Made by a program: the position numbers and the translations under genes. A stretch of 64,000 nt of DNA from Athripsodes cinereus (lineage: Eukaryota; Arthropoda; Insecta; Trichoptera; Leptoceridae): NCBI GenBank assembly GCA_947579605.1, contig OX388306.1:620001-684000 (forward strand), written 5' to 3'. The notes under the pieces were generated by a model, which saw only the letters and a program-made list of their open reading frames with translations, made no database searches and was not told the origin of the DNA. How positions within the stretch are numbered: the stretch's first letter is position 1; each line of letters begins with the position of its first letter. Below are positions 45,017 to 56,183 of this stretch, one piece after another.

Positions 45017-45390
45017 ACACGAAAGCCTTAATCCTCATCATAAGGTATGTACCTCGGTGGACATCTTTAATTAATTATAATACATACATATTATTATCAT
45101 CTCAAATGTATAATACATAAATGTATGACCTTCGCATATTGTCGAGTGAATGTGATGACCTGACAATTACTTGTAAGCCCAGGTGTGTGGTGACGAGTGT
45201 GCGCATCTCTTTACGGAACTTGTCCAATATATGCCTATTACCTAGCCTTCACACACATGTAAAATAATATGTAAATATTATTATGAATTGTTATTTTACA
45301 TTATATGTAGGCAATACATAATAACATAATGACCACATGTGTAAATAAATATATTCAAACAAATAAATAACAATCTGTCGTCAAAATAAA

Positions 45391-45753
45391 GTGGAGAGTG
45401 GTATAGGTGGTCCAAGTAATGACATTATGGAGATGGATTCTATAGATAACGAGATTGAAGAGAGATGTAAAAGAAGAAAAAATATTAAAAATATTCTATG
45501 TAACGTGGATGAAAGTTCGAAAACAAGACAAGAGGATATTCTAAAGAATGATAGAGACAATGTTTATACTTTATTAACTGAGGTTGATCAGACAGTTTCA
45601 ATTAGTGATGTGAAGTGTTTTAGGTTGGGGAAAAGAAATGACGGAAAACCCCGTCCTATAAAAGTTATATTAAAACACGAAAATCAGGTCAGAGATATTA
45701 TGAAAAACAGCACAAAACTGAAAGGTGGTGTAAGGATATATTTTTCTGTTTGA
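45391..45753 (+). pseudogene. Non-LTR retrotransposon ORF1 remnant
   Basis: A 120-codon frame with KRRKNIKNILCNVDESSKTR and VKCFRLGKRNDGKPRPIKV, then VRDIMKNSTKL. The (K)RxKNIxLxNVxES ... RLGK...RPIKVxLK pattern is typical of the RNA-binding ORF1 protein of CR1/Jockey-group LINEs. It lacks the C-terminal zinc knuckles and runs into a stop at 45751, and no RT follows, so it is a partial copy. The true start may lie upstream of the ATG. Confidence 0.7.
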
Positions 45754-45954
45754 CATTTAATATTTATATCATTTCAATTTTAGAATTATTTTTTGAAATT
45801 AATTTCTTGACCAAATTTCTTTTTTAATTTTTTTTTAAATTGAGTCAACGTTACTCTATTATTTAATTGTATTCTTGTTTTGTGTCTAATTAATTGTTTT
45901 GTGTCTTTTTTAAAAGAAAAATACTTTTTTTATGCATGTATTGTATGTATACTA

Positions 45955-46020
45955 ATTTTTTTACATGTAAAAGGCTTCGGCCGTGAATATCTGAATAGAA
46001 AAAAATGTCATTGAAAATAA
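45955..46020 (+). repeat. LINE 3' end (ACATGTAAAAGGCTT family)
   Basis: ACATGTAAAAGGCTTCGGCC then GTGAATATCTGAATAG, nearly identical to 7791-7825. It probably closes the element whose ORF1 is at 45391. Confidence 0.55.
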
Positions 46021-46049
46021 TTATTTTACAAGATCTTTATTTTTCATTT

Positions 46050-46105
46050 ACTTGTTTATTTCATAAAATTTCGAATGCCCTGTAAGAGGTTGTTATATTT
46101 TGTAA
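46050..46105 (+). repeat. SINE-like repeat, 5' fragment
   Basis: AAATTTCGAATGCCCTGTAA and GAGGTTGTTATATTT resemble the GTTTTCGAGTGTCCTGTAAA start of the family at 39604. Confidence 0.35.
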
Positions 46106-46131
46106 AAAACTTTTTTTTACTTTATATTAGA

Positions 46132-46735
46132 CTAGCTGGCCCAGCGAACTTCGTACCGCCAAACAATCAATGAATATTTAATATTTATAATCTCTTTACA
46201 AACTCCCGTAATTGTCCAAGTGTGTCTTCGTATAGGGTAATTTTTTTAAATTCATATATGTTGAACAATATTCAACTCAGATTTAATTATTATCTGCTGT
46301 GCGCAATATATGTAGGTACTAATTTATTTTTTAGATAGATACCTATTCATTTTAAATTTATAAAAAAAACTTATCCACGATTTTTTCAAAATTGAAATAT
46401 CAGAACCACAGATGTTTAATTGTATGTATAACGATTCTAATTTGAAAATGTATACAACAATTATTCTATAATTAGGCCAATCTATAAAAAAAACACCATC
46501 GTTGATTTTGTATACATAACTTAACTAACATATTGCATTTTTTATTGAAATTAAAAATGTATAGCGTAAATAATTTTCTTCGAAATTTTTCTCCTCGTGA
46601 TTCTGTAAGATATTTTAATAGCCTATCGGCTAATCGGGGCGGAGAAGAATCCAACAAATCAGAAATCATACAAATCGGTACAGCCATTCTTAAGTTATAA
46701 ATGGTGTAACTGACACCACTTTCTTTTATATATAT
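46132..46735 (+). repeat. RTE/SINE-type repeat starting ACTAGCTGGCCCAGC
   Basis: Starts ACTAGCTGGCCCAGCGAACT and ends AAGTTATAAATGGTGTAACT with an ATATATATAC tail. The antisense 71-codon frame (46472-46687) is a by-product of the repeat. Confidence 0.6.
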
Positions 46736-46739
46736 ACAG

Positions 46740-47700
46740 ATATATGTTGTAGGTACATTGATAGGTCATTGCCTGTTGTACCTACATAGTTACTATTAGC
46801 ACAGGTGTGCTATCTGTGATATTTACATTAGATAATTAATATAGCAACTTGATGTCATGCTATAATATTTTTGTGGTAAGCGTCTTCGAAATCAACTCAC
46901 TCTAATGAGTGTTATAACATCTGATTCATATATATTATGAACTCTCTTGTATTTTATGTACATATCTACACTATATATAGGCAGTGATATGTTATACCTA
47001 GATTTGCAATATGAATCTCAAACATGTACCATCAATAAAATCTCTTTGCGGTCCTTGGTGCAGCAATTTTTAGTTTGAAAAAAAGCGACACACATATAAA
47101 TTGTTTGTAGATAACAAGAGATAGACAATATGAGAATGGGGATTATTACAGACGACAAAGGCCGGTAGATAGAGATGAATATATACATAAGAAAAGAGAT
47201 GTATATTACTCAGGTATTGTACCTCGACGGGTGGGTACACATTTTTAGAGAATATTTGTATGACATTGCGAATCTAGTTGTAACATATCACTGTATATAG
47301 GTAGATATTTTGTTCGTGGCAAAACTCGATTCAAAAGAAGATTCTTAATAATTTATGGTTACGATTATTTTTCCAAATTTATGTTTCACACAGCAATGTA
47401 CACCTAAAATAATATTATGTCCAGCGAATGAATTTAACGATTCTAGGATAGTTTGTTTCAAAATGGTAAAATCCTGAAGTGTTGCTGGATTTCTATATAT
47501 TTTATATTTATTTTATCAGATGGGGTATGTTGTATGAGAAAACAAATCCGTCACATTTTCAGATCAAGTATGCAATAGAGATTTCTGTTTTCTCGAACCA
47601 TGACAGGTTTAAAGCTAATTACAAAATATATACGATTTTTTAAAATCTTTCTACTGTTTTAGTGATTACTGAATGTGATGCGGAATGCATGTAATGTGAG
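46740..47700. other. No recognised feature
   Basis: AT-rich sequence; nothing supported. Confidence 0.35.
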
Positions 47701-47706
47701 TGACCT

Positions 47707-47909
47707 GAGGCCTGAGTCAACAACACACTTTCGTCTCACGTTCCCGCTCCGTTAGCGTTCGGGTGCAGACGATGTTGCAAGCAAGTGTCAATTTCGTTGC
47801 TAAGATACACAATAGTTACGAAAATTAACACTTTGGCGCACCATCGTCTGCACCCGAACGCTAGCGGAGCGGGAACGTGAGACGAAAGTGTGTTGTTGAC
47901 TCAGGCCTC
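47707..47909. repeat. Palindromic element, AGGCCTGAGTCAA ends (copy 1)
   Basis: The outer arms (about 65 bp: GCCTGAGTCAACAACACACT ... GTTCGGGTGCAGACGATG) are near-perfect inverse copies; the inner 60 bp is a looser inverted repeat. A second, older copy is at 50789-51493. Both are bordered by CTG on each side. Confidence 0.88.
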
Positions 47910-48004
47910 TGATGATGGCGAATGACAAGGCGATGTACGTCGCTACATATTGGAGTGGCAAGGTCTGAAGTCCGAACCCGGAAAGTAAGTAGGTAAGTAA
48001 GTGA

Positions 48005-48620
48005 TTACTTAACATTTAGGAAGTATGGCTTATGTGTGGCTGGTCCGTTGGTGTGGAACAAAATTCCCTATGATTTTCGGACTTTAGAGAGTGTGGAGGT
48101 GTTCAAAACGAGGTTAAAAACCCTATAGACCATTAAAGGATGTTTGAATGCACAGAAAAATGTTTGGAGGACAAAAACGGAACAAAAACAAAACAAACAA
48201 AAAGGTGGTATTTCTTTCTAGCTGCGCAGTTCTAACTATGCGTGAAAAAGAGATAAAGTACCATACATGCTATCTCAGATAGTTAATTATTTCAAAGAGC
48301 GTTGTCATGTAGGTATTATCCTTCTAACTGTCAGTATTGCAAAATCACTCAATATTGGATGGAACGCCTAAAGAATATCTACCTATAATCAAAAAAACTG
48401 TCAGTGTCGTTTTTGTTATTATTTTGTCGTCTGACTTTCTTTTTTTTCTCTTATGGCATAACATCCTACAAGGATGATTTGCGCAATCTGACGGTTTGTC
48501 CTCCAAGCAAAAGCAAATCCATAGACAAGACCACGTGACCTTTAATGGTCTATTGATCAGGAGGTGTTATGATTCTTGAATGGGCCTTGCGGTGGTTTTC
48601 CACAAAATTACGCATCTTAA
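48005..48620 (+). pseudogene. LINE C-terminal fragment interrupted by a MITE
   Basis: The left part reads VAGPLVWNKIPYDFRTLESV then EVFKTRLKTL; the right part (GATCAGGAGGTGTTATGATT ... CTTGAATGGGCC) continues the same 3' end, as shown by the unsplit copy at 52620-52740. CR1/Jockey-like ending. Confidence 0.75.
48127..48551. mobile_element. MITE with AGACCATTAAAGG ends (copy 2)
   Basis: The ends AGACCATTAAAGGATG and GTGACCTTTAATGGTCT are inverted repeats. The flanks share AT/TA with the uninterrupted site CCCTATTG seen at 52 kb, giving a 2-bp target duplication. Related to 28971-29243, with extra sequence at the left. Confidence 0.82.
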
Positions 48621-48966
48621 ATAAGTTATCTATTAAATAAGTAAGCTATTATTATTCATATTCAGGAAATTCCACGAAGTAATACAAATCGATAGCTACG
48701 ATAAACAAGACGATAAAATAATAATAGGAAGTGCCAAATGAATCGATTTATTATTCCAAACCGTTCGACAACATAATTACAATAATCATTTCAATATTCA
48801 AAAGTAAATAGAATTACCCAGAATAATGCATTATATTAAACTTAATTCTACGGTTTTGCACGCCATTATGCAGTATATAGAAAATGTAAACAGATACATA
48901 AGGAGGGAGAAACAGATACATAAGGAGGCATTTATAATATGTTTTGTTCGATTGATTTTAGTTATA

Positions 48967-50210
48967 CAGTCTATTCCGCTTAATTGGGACCACATCGGGA
49001 CTTGGGCATTTTGTCCCAATTAAGCGAATTTCACATTTTTTAAATTCATTTATTTGGTTTTGGCACCTAAGGCCATTTACCAGTAATACACACATAAAAT
49101 TAAACAATGTAAATAAATAAAGAAAAAACAAAATGTATGGTCGTTGGAAGAGAGGAAGCGACTGCGAAGATTGCCATAAATGGAGTGAGCATCAAACAAG
49201 TAAGTGAATTCGTGTACCTGGGCAGCAGAATAAACCAGGATGGACGCTCCAAATCGGAAATTGTAAGCAGAATAAACCAGGCAAGGATTGCCTTTAACAA
49301 AAAATCAAAGATATTGGAATCCCCAAATATTGACTTAAGCGTAAGGAAGAACCTTACAAAAGCCTTTGTATGGAGCATTCTGCTTTATGGTTGTGAGACA
49401 TGGACCATCAGAAAGAGTGAAAGCGGACGGTTGGCGGCCTTTGAGATGTGGTGCTACAGACGCATGCTCAAGATCCATTGGTCGGAGCACGTCGAAAATG
49501 AAGAAGTATTAACCAGGGTAGGCGAAAAAAGGCAACTCCTTAAGAGAATCAGCCAACAACGAGCTAACTGGATTGGCCACAACATCAGGCATCCAGGACT
49601 ACTCATCGCCATCGCAGAGGGTAAGACCGAGGGGACAAATGGCAGAGGCCGACCAAGAGAAGCATATATGGACCAACTGAAGAGAGACATGAACTGTGGC
49701 TCATACGTAGGGCTAAAAAGACTGGCTGAGAATAGAGACGAATGGAGAAGAAAAACCAAACTCGTTGCAGACCAATCCAGTGGATTGTAACTCATTATAT
49801 ATATATATTTTTTTCCAATATTTTTTTTTATAAACTCTTGGAAACTGTAAATTAAATATATTTAATATAAATTATCATATAAATGACAAATATGTAATAT
49901 AAACTTCAATGAAAAAAAATATAAATTAAAATAATAAATGGGTAGGTACATAAATTTAATTCAATGCAAAAATGAGTCAATTATAGTCTGTCTTTTGTTT
50001 TTGTAACATTTCTTTGTACATATTTTTTCTTGAGAATATGTGTAGCATAATATGCGTTGTGATCTTAAATTTACTGTCCCAATTAAGCGGAATGTTGTCC
50101 CAATTAAACATATAAATTTACTATATTAAATATACTATTCTTGGTTTGGTTTCTGTTCTTTGAGATTTGTCCCAAATAAGCGTACTGTCCCAATTAAGCG
50201 GAATCGACTG
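48967..50210. mobile_element. Tigger-like MITE (CAGTCGATTCCGC ends) filled with an RTE fragment
   Basis: The left end CAGTCTATTCCGCTTAATTG and right end CAATTAAGCGGAATCGACTG are inverted repeats flanked by TA. Multiple CCCAATTAAGCG units lie inside each end. About 700 bp of RTE sequence sits in the middle; the sister copy at 34936-35555 lacks it. Confidence 0.85.
49137..49790 (+). pseudogene. RTE-like retrotransposon RT C-terminal fragment, 217 codons open
   Basis: Contains VSEFVYLGSRINQDGRSKSE, the ILLYGCETWTIRKSESGRLA block, MWCYRRMLKI, RANWIGHNIRHPGL, NGRGRPREAYMDQLKRDMN and ENRDEWRRKTKL. This order, from the RT thumb to the C-terminal GxxR region, is that of RTE-type endonuclease/RT proteins. 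The catalytic RT core and endonuclease are absent, so it is a 5'-truncated insertion, but no stop interrupts what remains, implying recent arrival. It ends with a TA-rich tail at 49795-49810. Decayed relatives are at 17896 and 33935. Confidence 0.88.
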
Positions 50211-50490
50211 TATATCGTTATGCAAAGTGAATGTAAAAATAATTAAAATGTACTTGATGAATAATCGATGTAGCGGTAGTTTACTATTAAAACTAATCTA
50301 TAATAAATACTGCGAGATTTATATACTAAATCCTAATATACAGAGTGAATTATTTCTGAGTGGGTATTTTTATTTATTTAGACAACCCAGCCAACTAGCG
50401 CTGATTTTTGCCGTTGAGGAGCTAAATATATTTGAAAAAAAAAAAACATAATCGAATACAATTCTTGACAAATAATAATAAATTACCTCT

Positions 50491-50715
50491 TCACAGAAGA
50501 AACGCATTGTTAATTGGAAGAGGTACATCAGGTACTTGATGGTAATTTTTAGGCACTTGATTTAGGGCAGACAAAAATACATGATCCACGGTCTCCTCAT
50601 CAAGTCCGCATTTCCAGTATGGAGAGGTCACGATATTAATCTTGAATAAATGACTATCTAGACGAGTGTGCCCTGTTGGGATTCGTGATATTGTTGCAGT
50701 AAATTTTCTTGTCAA
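50491..50715 (-). pseudogene. LINE RNase-H-side C-terminal remnant
   Basis: Reads ISRIPTGHTRLDSHLFKINI and then CGLDEETVDHVFLSALN. The R(I/L)RTGH.RL..HL......P.C.CG..EET..H.L..C pattern is the tail of LINEs that carry RNase H (I, R1, LOA and Jockey types). Confidence 0.75.
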
Positions 50716-50788
50716 TGTTGTGTGGGTAATTAGAAATTTTCAAATTGCTCTCTTGTAAAGTTCCTATGTCCGAGTTAGCTTAGCTCTG

Positions 50789-51493
50789 AGGCCTGAGTCA
50801 AAATACATTTTAGCCTGAGTATTGCAATCGTTCGAATGTAGACGACGTTGCACCAAAGTGTAATTTTTCGTAACTGTTGTGTATTTTAGCTACGAAATTG
50901 ACACTTGCTCGCAACTTCGTCTATATACGAACGCTAAAGGAACGAAAAAGTGACGTTAAAATGTGTTTTGACTAGTGATGTGAGAAGAGAAAATTCTCCA
51001 AAGAAATTTCTCGAAAACGAGAAATTTCTCCTCTGATGGATTTCTCTCCATAATTTTTCTTAGTGGTATTATGGCCTTTCGCCCAGTACACTTCGCAGCC
51101 AACCTGATTGATCCAAAAATTTGTGGGGCTGATTAAGGCCTAAATCAGAGGATATTAACACTTTTTTCCATGTACGTACCTGCAATTTTTTTAACTTAAA
51201 TATGAACATGTGGTAAAACATCAAGATTTTTCATCAGTTATTAGCACTTTTTTCTATGTAGGTACCTAACATTTTTTTGTTTCCATAATTAATTGTAGCC
51301 ATATTGGTGATAAATTGTCTCAACATTTGTACATTGTTATTGGTTGATTGAATAAAGTATTTATTATTATTATACTGTTGAATAAAAAAAAATCTCCGAA
51401 AATTCTCTACTTCGAGAAATTGGTAAATTTCTCGGTACCAATTTCTCGGTTAATTTCTTGAGAATTCCACAACACTAGTTTTGACTCAGGCCT
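50789..51493. repeat. Palindromic element, AGGCCTGAGTCAA ends (copy 2), split by a hAT MITE
   Basis: AGGCCTGAGTCAAAATACAT on the left and TTTTGACTCAGGCCT on the right, with an inner inverted repeat (GTAGACGACGTTGCACCAAA against GCTCGCAACTTCGTCTA). Less symmetrical than 47707-47909. The right arm is cut by the element at 50973. Confidence 0.8.
50973..51477. mobile_element. hAT MITE with GAGAAATTTCTC array
   Basis: The ends TAGTGATGTGAG and CCACAACACTA are inverted repeats; the exact 8-bp duplication GTTTTGAC (50965-50972, 51478-51485) flanks it. Subterminal regions are dense in the self-complementary motif GAGAAATTTCTC and its halves. 505 bp, no ORF. Confidence 0.93.
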
Positions 51494-51599
51494 CTGATCT
51501 AATGGGTTATGGGACGAAATATAGTACGAAAAATGAAATGATTCTGCGAATTCGTTTGACCATAATTTTTTGATTTATTCTATCCTGTATATACTGGTG

Positions 51600-52027
51600 G
51601 TAATTAATTTCTTGCATGTGTTGGATAATATTATTCCTATTTGCTTATGACAGATTTTAATATTGAATTTTAAATGATGTTAAATTTTGAATTTTTAATT
51701 TTGAGAGATTTTATATGATATTTTTATATTTTTAATTTTATTTTTCATGACTCATTGTATTATTTTTATTGCTTATTGTTTAATCCTGCGATTATTGCTT
51801 AGTGAGCATTATTCTATTAATTTTCTTAACATAATTTACTCTATTCTATTGTAATTGTTGTTTGTTGATTTTATCTGTTATGTTTAGTTATGTATGTTTT
51901 GTAGAGCACATAAGGGTAATATAGGGATCTTCACTGGTTTGCTTATTGCTATATATGTAATAGACCATTGTGTTTTTTGTATCAACTGTATGTATCCTGT
52001 AAAATTGAAATAAATAAATAAATAAAT
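51600..52027 (+). repeat. LINE 3' UTR with (AAAT)n tail
   Basis: A T-rich untranslated stretch ends TATCCTGTAAAATTGAAATA followed by (AATA)n at 52008-52026, the layout of a LINE 3' UTR. No coding part is attached. Confidence 0.45.
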
Positions 52028-52329
52028 ACCTACGAAGACACATTACTGTATACACGTAGGTACCTACTGACTATGTAGGTACTGCGTACATAATAAATAA
52101 TTACCTAGGTAGGTACTTGTATGAGTATTGCAGCGACGTGTCTTGCGTACCTATGTGTATGTAATGTATGATGCGTTGTGATGCTCTACGCAGCTAACAC
52201 AGAAAAGAAAGTAAAATCAGTGTATTGCACGGCGCAACCTTAATGGTTAATTACATATTACGTATATATACGTAGTACTAATCAAACTGTGTATATTGTT
52301 ATATATGCAGTAGAAATATAATATGTACT

Positions 52330-52620
52330 ACCAGTAGATATATAATACCTATATCGACTGCCCACAGCTGGTGGCCAGTGCAACTCAAGGTAGCTGGTTT
52401 CTTTGGCTTGTAACTGGATTTCCTGGATCCCCTCTAACCCTCCATTTTTCCGTTTTTAGAGCGCTGTTTTTTTTAGTTTTTGCCAAAAGAATTATTTATA
52501 AGTAGTATTTATTCGAGAAATAGTAATTTTGGTATATTTAAATTATGATTTAAAACACAACAGAAAGTGAAATATATCATAATGATAATAACTAGACATT
52601 TTTTTATTAAGATGCGCCGT
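52330..52620. other. No recognised feature
   Basis: AT-rich; contains GCCCACAGCTGGTGGCCAGT, a short imperfect palindrome, and nothing else supported. Confidence 0.3.
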
Positions 52621-52740
52621 TTTGTGGAAAAAACCACCGCAAGGGCCCATTCAAGAATCGTAACACCTCCTGAACAATAGGGTCTTTAACCCTGCCTTGA
52701 AAACCTCCACACTCTCCAGAGCTCGCAAATCAGACAATTA
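52620..52740 (-). pseudogene. LINE C-terminal fragment (unsplit reference for 48005-48620)
   Basis: Minus-strand LRALESVEVFKAGLKTLLFR then RCYDS and stop, continuing GGGCCCTTGCGGTGGTTTTT. Same family as 48005-48620. Confidence 0.65.
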
Positions 52741-52974
52741 AAAACATAGACGTTGTCTTTGTTCTGTTCCGCTGAAATAATTATTTATGGAATTGAAAAA
52801 AGGTAAAATTCTTTTTCCCTAACTAAATATTTAATAAATAAACATATTAGATCAATGTATACTAAGGGAACCGTGTATTTTTTTATAGTCACTAACATAA
52901 TTGTAACTAAAACTATGCTTTGATACTGAATGATAAAGAAAAGTTTTCAATCTGCTCGTGTATGATGATAACAA

Positions 52975-53145
52975 ATCGAAATCGGTCGCAGACCTATTGA
53001 AATTTAAAATCTTTAGGGGTCCGTGGTTCGATACCAGGTGCCGGTAAACTCCCCTATCACGACACAAGCTTTTAGTAGCTTAGTGTGTATAAGGCTGTAT
53101 TTGGGTTTATAACAAACAAAACCCAGATATATCTTTTATAAAGAA
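52975..53145 (+). repeat. tRNA-derived SINE (copy 1)
   Basis: GTCCGTGGTTCGATACCAGG (B box GGTTCGATACC), CACGACACAAGCTTTTAG, then TGGGTTTATAACAAACAAAACCC-type tail. The same family as 55806-55983, with a damaged A-box side. Confidence 0.75.
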
Positions 53146-53149
53146 AATA

Positions 53150-54100
53150 ATAAAATAAATACATAGTACAAAATTCATCATTATATAATGATAAAATCGC
53201 TGATTAAATCGAAAATATTACAAAATTAATAATTTTACTGGATATGTTTAAGAACATTAATTTATGAGAGAAAATGAATTACAAAATATTATGAAAATGA
53301 AGTGACAGAGCTATTAAAATAATAACTGATTTCAATAAAACAAAATGCATATTGATGGCAGAAATTATCACCACTATACATAAGTAAGTATATAGTATGT
53401 ATGAAATTTACATTTAAATACATTCCTTGCCAAACCGCAATTTATTCATTAATTGTACCTACATATTGCATAAAGGAAAGGATGACATTCCGAGTCCAAC
53501 CTTAGGTAATAATGCCCCAAGCCATATTATGTATGTGCTCTTTGCACCTTATTGCAATGTATGTATAGTGAGGCATCCTCTTAAATAAATATTTGAGTCC
53601 GTTTGTATATAATAATGTTTATACGTCCTCAATAAGACACTGTAATTATATAAGAGGTAAAAAATACACTATACACGAGATCTCGCGTTTTGGGCGTGTT
53701 TTTGACTAAAAACATAATACATATACGTGATATTTCAGTTTATATGACACTAACCGCGCCCTTGAAATTAAATTCTCCATTAAACGGCGCTGAAAAAATC
53801 ATCCATCATCATCATCACTAAGTCAGCTGATTATGCATCAGGCACAAAAATTTCACACAATTAACCAACGTTTAATGGACATATTCAATCCGAAATAATC
53901 AAAATGACCACAAACTAAATAACTCAGTGGTTAACAGTAAGCTAGTAGGTAATATTAGTTATTTCCCTTACTATATTCTCATTTCTATGCTATCGAATTC
54001 TTTAATAAAAGTTTCATGCCTCAAAGAAGAGTTATCAACACTTTATATTGAGTTAAAAAAAAATCAATGAGTCTCATGATAGATCCCCGAGGAAGTCCAA
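53150..54100. other. No recognised feature
   Basis: AT-rich sequence; nothing supported. Confidence 0.35.
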
Positions 54101-54104
54101 ATTA

Positions 54105-54155
54105 TGCTTCCATTTCTGGAATTCCTCAGGGTTCATTGTTTTTGAATTATCGTAA
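54105..54155 (+). pseudogene. Very decayed RT fragment
   Basis: A short frame reads ASISGIPQGSLFLNY, matching the conserved S/GxPQGS box of LINE reverse transcriptases. The flanks are too decayed to place. Confidence 0.35.
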
Positions 54156-54159
54156 TTCG

Positions 54160-54555
54160 ATTCCTGCTGATCCCAACATATTCGAATTTGTATTTACTGT
54201 GGTGATATAGGGGTTGTTGTAATATTCATTGTGTTGACTGTTTGATCCTTTCGAAAAATAATTAAATACATAAAAAATAAATTCAAAAGATCAAGTGAAT
54301 TGCTTACCACATATATCAAATTGACATTAGGTAGTTAACATTAGACATTATTTAAAATAAAAGAATTCGTGTTGAATGACTTCGTGTGAAGTATCTAGAG
54401 ATCATGGAACCATTACTATAGGATCTTTAAAGGAAGTCTAGTCGGAAAACAAACTAGGACAAGGGGAAGAGGATGCATATATAAAACAAGACATACGATT
54501 AACTCTTGATCGAGAAGGTGGGAATTTGGGCTTGGGAATCCCCATTTAAAAACAT
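54160..54555. other. No recognised feature
   Basis: Possibly more decayed LINE sequence; nothing firm. Confidence 0.25.
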
Positions 54556-54561
54556 CGAAAC

Positions 54562-54721
54562 AAGCCTAAGTCGGATTGCCCGTGCCGTCAATAATGCTAC
54601 ATTATCTCCATGGTAACAACATTATTTCCATGGTAACAACGGTGCAACATTAGCAATTTCCGTTGTTACCATGGAGATAATGTAGAGTTATTGACGATAC
54701 TAGCAATCCAACTTAGGCTCC
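54562..54721. repeat. Palindromic element, 160 bp, with CCATGGTAACAAC units
   Basis: The arms AAGCCTAAGTCGGATTGC ... and GCAATCCAACTTAGGCT enclose CATTATCTCCATGGTAACAA on one side and its inverse TTGTTACCATGGAGATAATG on the other, plus an extra tandem CCATGGTAACAAC. Confidence 0.82.
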
Positions 54722-54889
54722 AGAACAGATCTCCAAAATCAAAATCATTACCAAGGCCGCAGTATGATTTTTATGAACGACACTCTGTCCATTTGATATC
54801 AGTGAGTGTACCTACGTATTACTATTACCAAATCAATGACATGGTACATAACAGCATTTTAAATAGTTTCATATCGGTAACTATATAAC

Positions 54890-55670
54890 TGACTATCAAG
54901 TTCAATCACTTACTACTGATGTATTAAAACTCGTTTCCTATTTCCTCATTTTTCTACGTTCTCACACGTCCATCCATGTCGTAACAAAAACGGGTTAATT
55001 CTCTCATCCACTCTGTGAATACAAGTACAAAATATTTGTGATTACAAACATGATGGCTAAGGTGAACATCAAAGCCGAATAATACGCTATTGGTTGTTAT
55101 TTAACATGACTCTTATGGATCAGGTATCAACTTTTACTACATATAATGAAAAATATTGATGCATAGAGAAATAAGACTCCTGTTAGGATATCCAGAATTC
55201 TAATAGTAGGATTTTGTGACTTATTTGCAGGACACATTTTCCTGGTGTCTAGATTTCAGGCAAATTCCTCTTAAAATAATAAAAAAAATTAAGATCCAAT
55301 CTTAAATATTTTAATATATCGGGAAACATGAGGAAAAGGAACCCAAGAAATATAAGGATAATTATAATGTTTATGAATATTTAAGTTAAGTAGCTAAGGT
55401 CTCAGATGTGAACCCTGCGGAATCCCTGATGAACATTTCTATTTCTGGGTATATTGGGTACAATATTTTTAGAATGATTTTGAAATCATCTAATACATCG
55501 CCAAAACGAATAAAATATTATCTAATAATATATTTAATGTTCGACACTTAAAAGTATTAAGTAGGTTAACAAAAAAAATGGAAAAGTTTACAGGTAGTTT
55601 TTCCTCAATAATCGCATTTACGAAACGATACATAATATGATTTGACGACACATAATGATATAAGCAACAG
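54890..55670. other. No recognised feature
   Basis: AT-rich sequence with possible ancient retroelement fragments that could not be supported. Confidence 0.3.
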
Positions 55671-55805
55671 TTAAAGATTATTCCTGCTTACGAAATTCAA
55701 TGGAAATTTGACACACAATTGGATGTTCTGTAAAAAAGAGGTGTTCGAAAAAAACCATAACAGCTTTTGGCCAAATAATGGCTTTGGGCTTTTGGTCGAG
55801 TTCGT

Positions 55806-55983
55806 CGGTAGCCTGGAGGTAGAGTCTCGGCCTTATGAACATGAGGTCCGGGGTTCGATCCCAGGTGCCGGCAAACTCCCCTTTCACGACACAAGCTTTT
55901 AGCTTACTGTGAAAGGTGTATAAGGTTGTATTTGGGTTTATAACAAAACCCAGATATATCTTTTTTAAAAAAAAGAAAAAAAA
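55806..55983 (+). repeat. tRNA-derived SINE (copy 2, best preserved)
   Basis: A-box-like GTAGCCTGGAGGTAGAGTCT (55809) and B box GGGTTCGATCC (about 55851-55861) are spaced as in tRNA-type Pol III promoters. The body is GGCAAACTCCCCTTTCACGA, ACACAAGCTTTTAGC and the tail TGGGTTTATAACAAAACCC, with a terminal A-rich run. The overlapping small frames are not genes. Confidence 0.85.
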
Positions 55984-56183
55984 GTATGTAGTATAGTAGT
56001 AGTAGTAGAAGTAAGTAGATAATAATTTATGAATGAGATGGGTTGTAATGTAATGTTGTTGTTTCTCCTACACTTATTATTTATTTAATCCATCACTTAA
56101 AGTGAAAGAGTAATGACCAACCACGTGTATACAGAGTGTAAGTAGGAGTGAGTACTTATAGATAACAGATAATAATTATGTTT

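Noticed and set aside
48831..49019. Small frames overlapping the left end of the 48.97-kb MITE
   Set aside because: No motif, and they cross a transposon terminus.
55806..55870. tRNA gene
   Set aside because: A and B boxes are present, but the sequence does not close into an acceptor stem and is followed by a SINE body found again at 52975.
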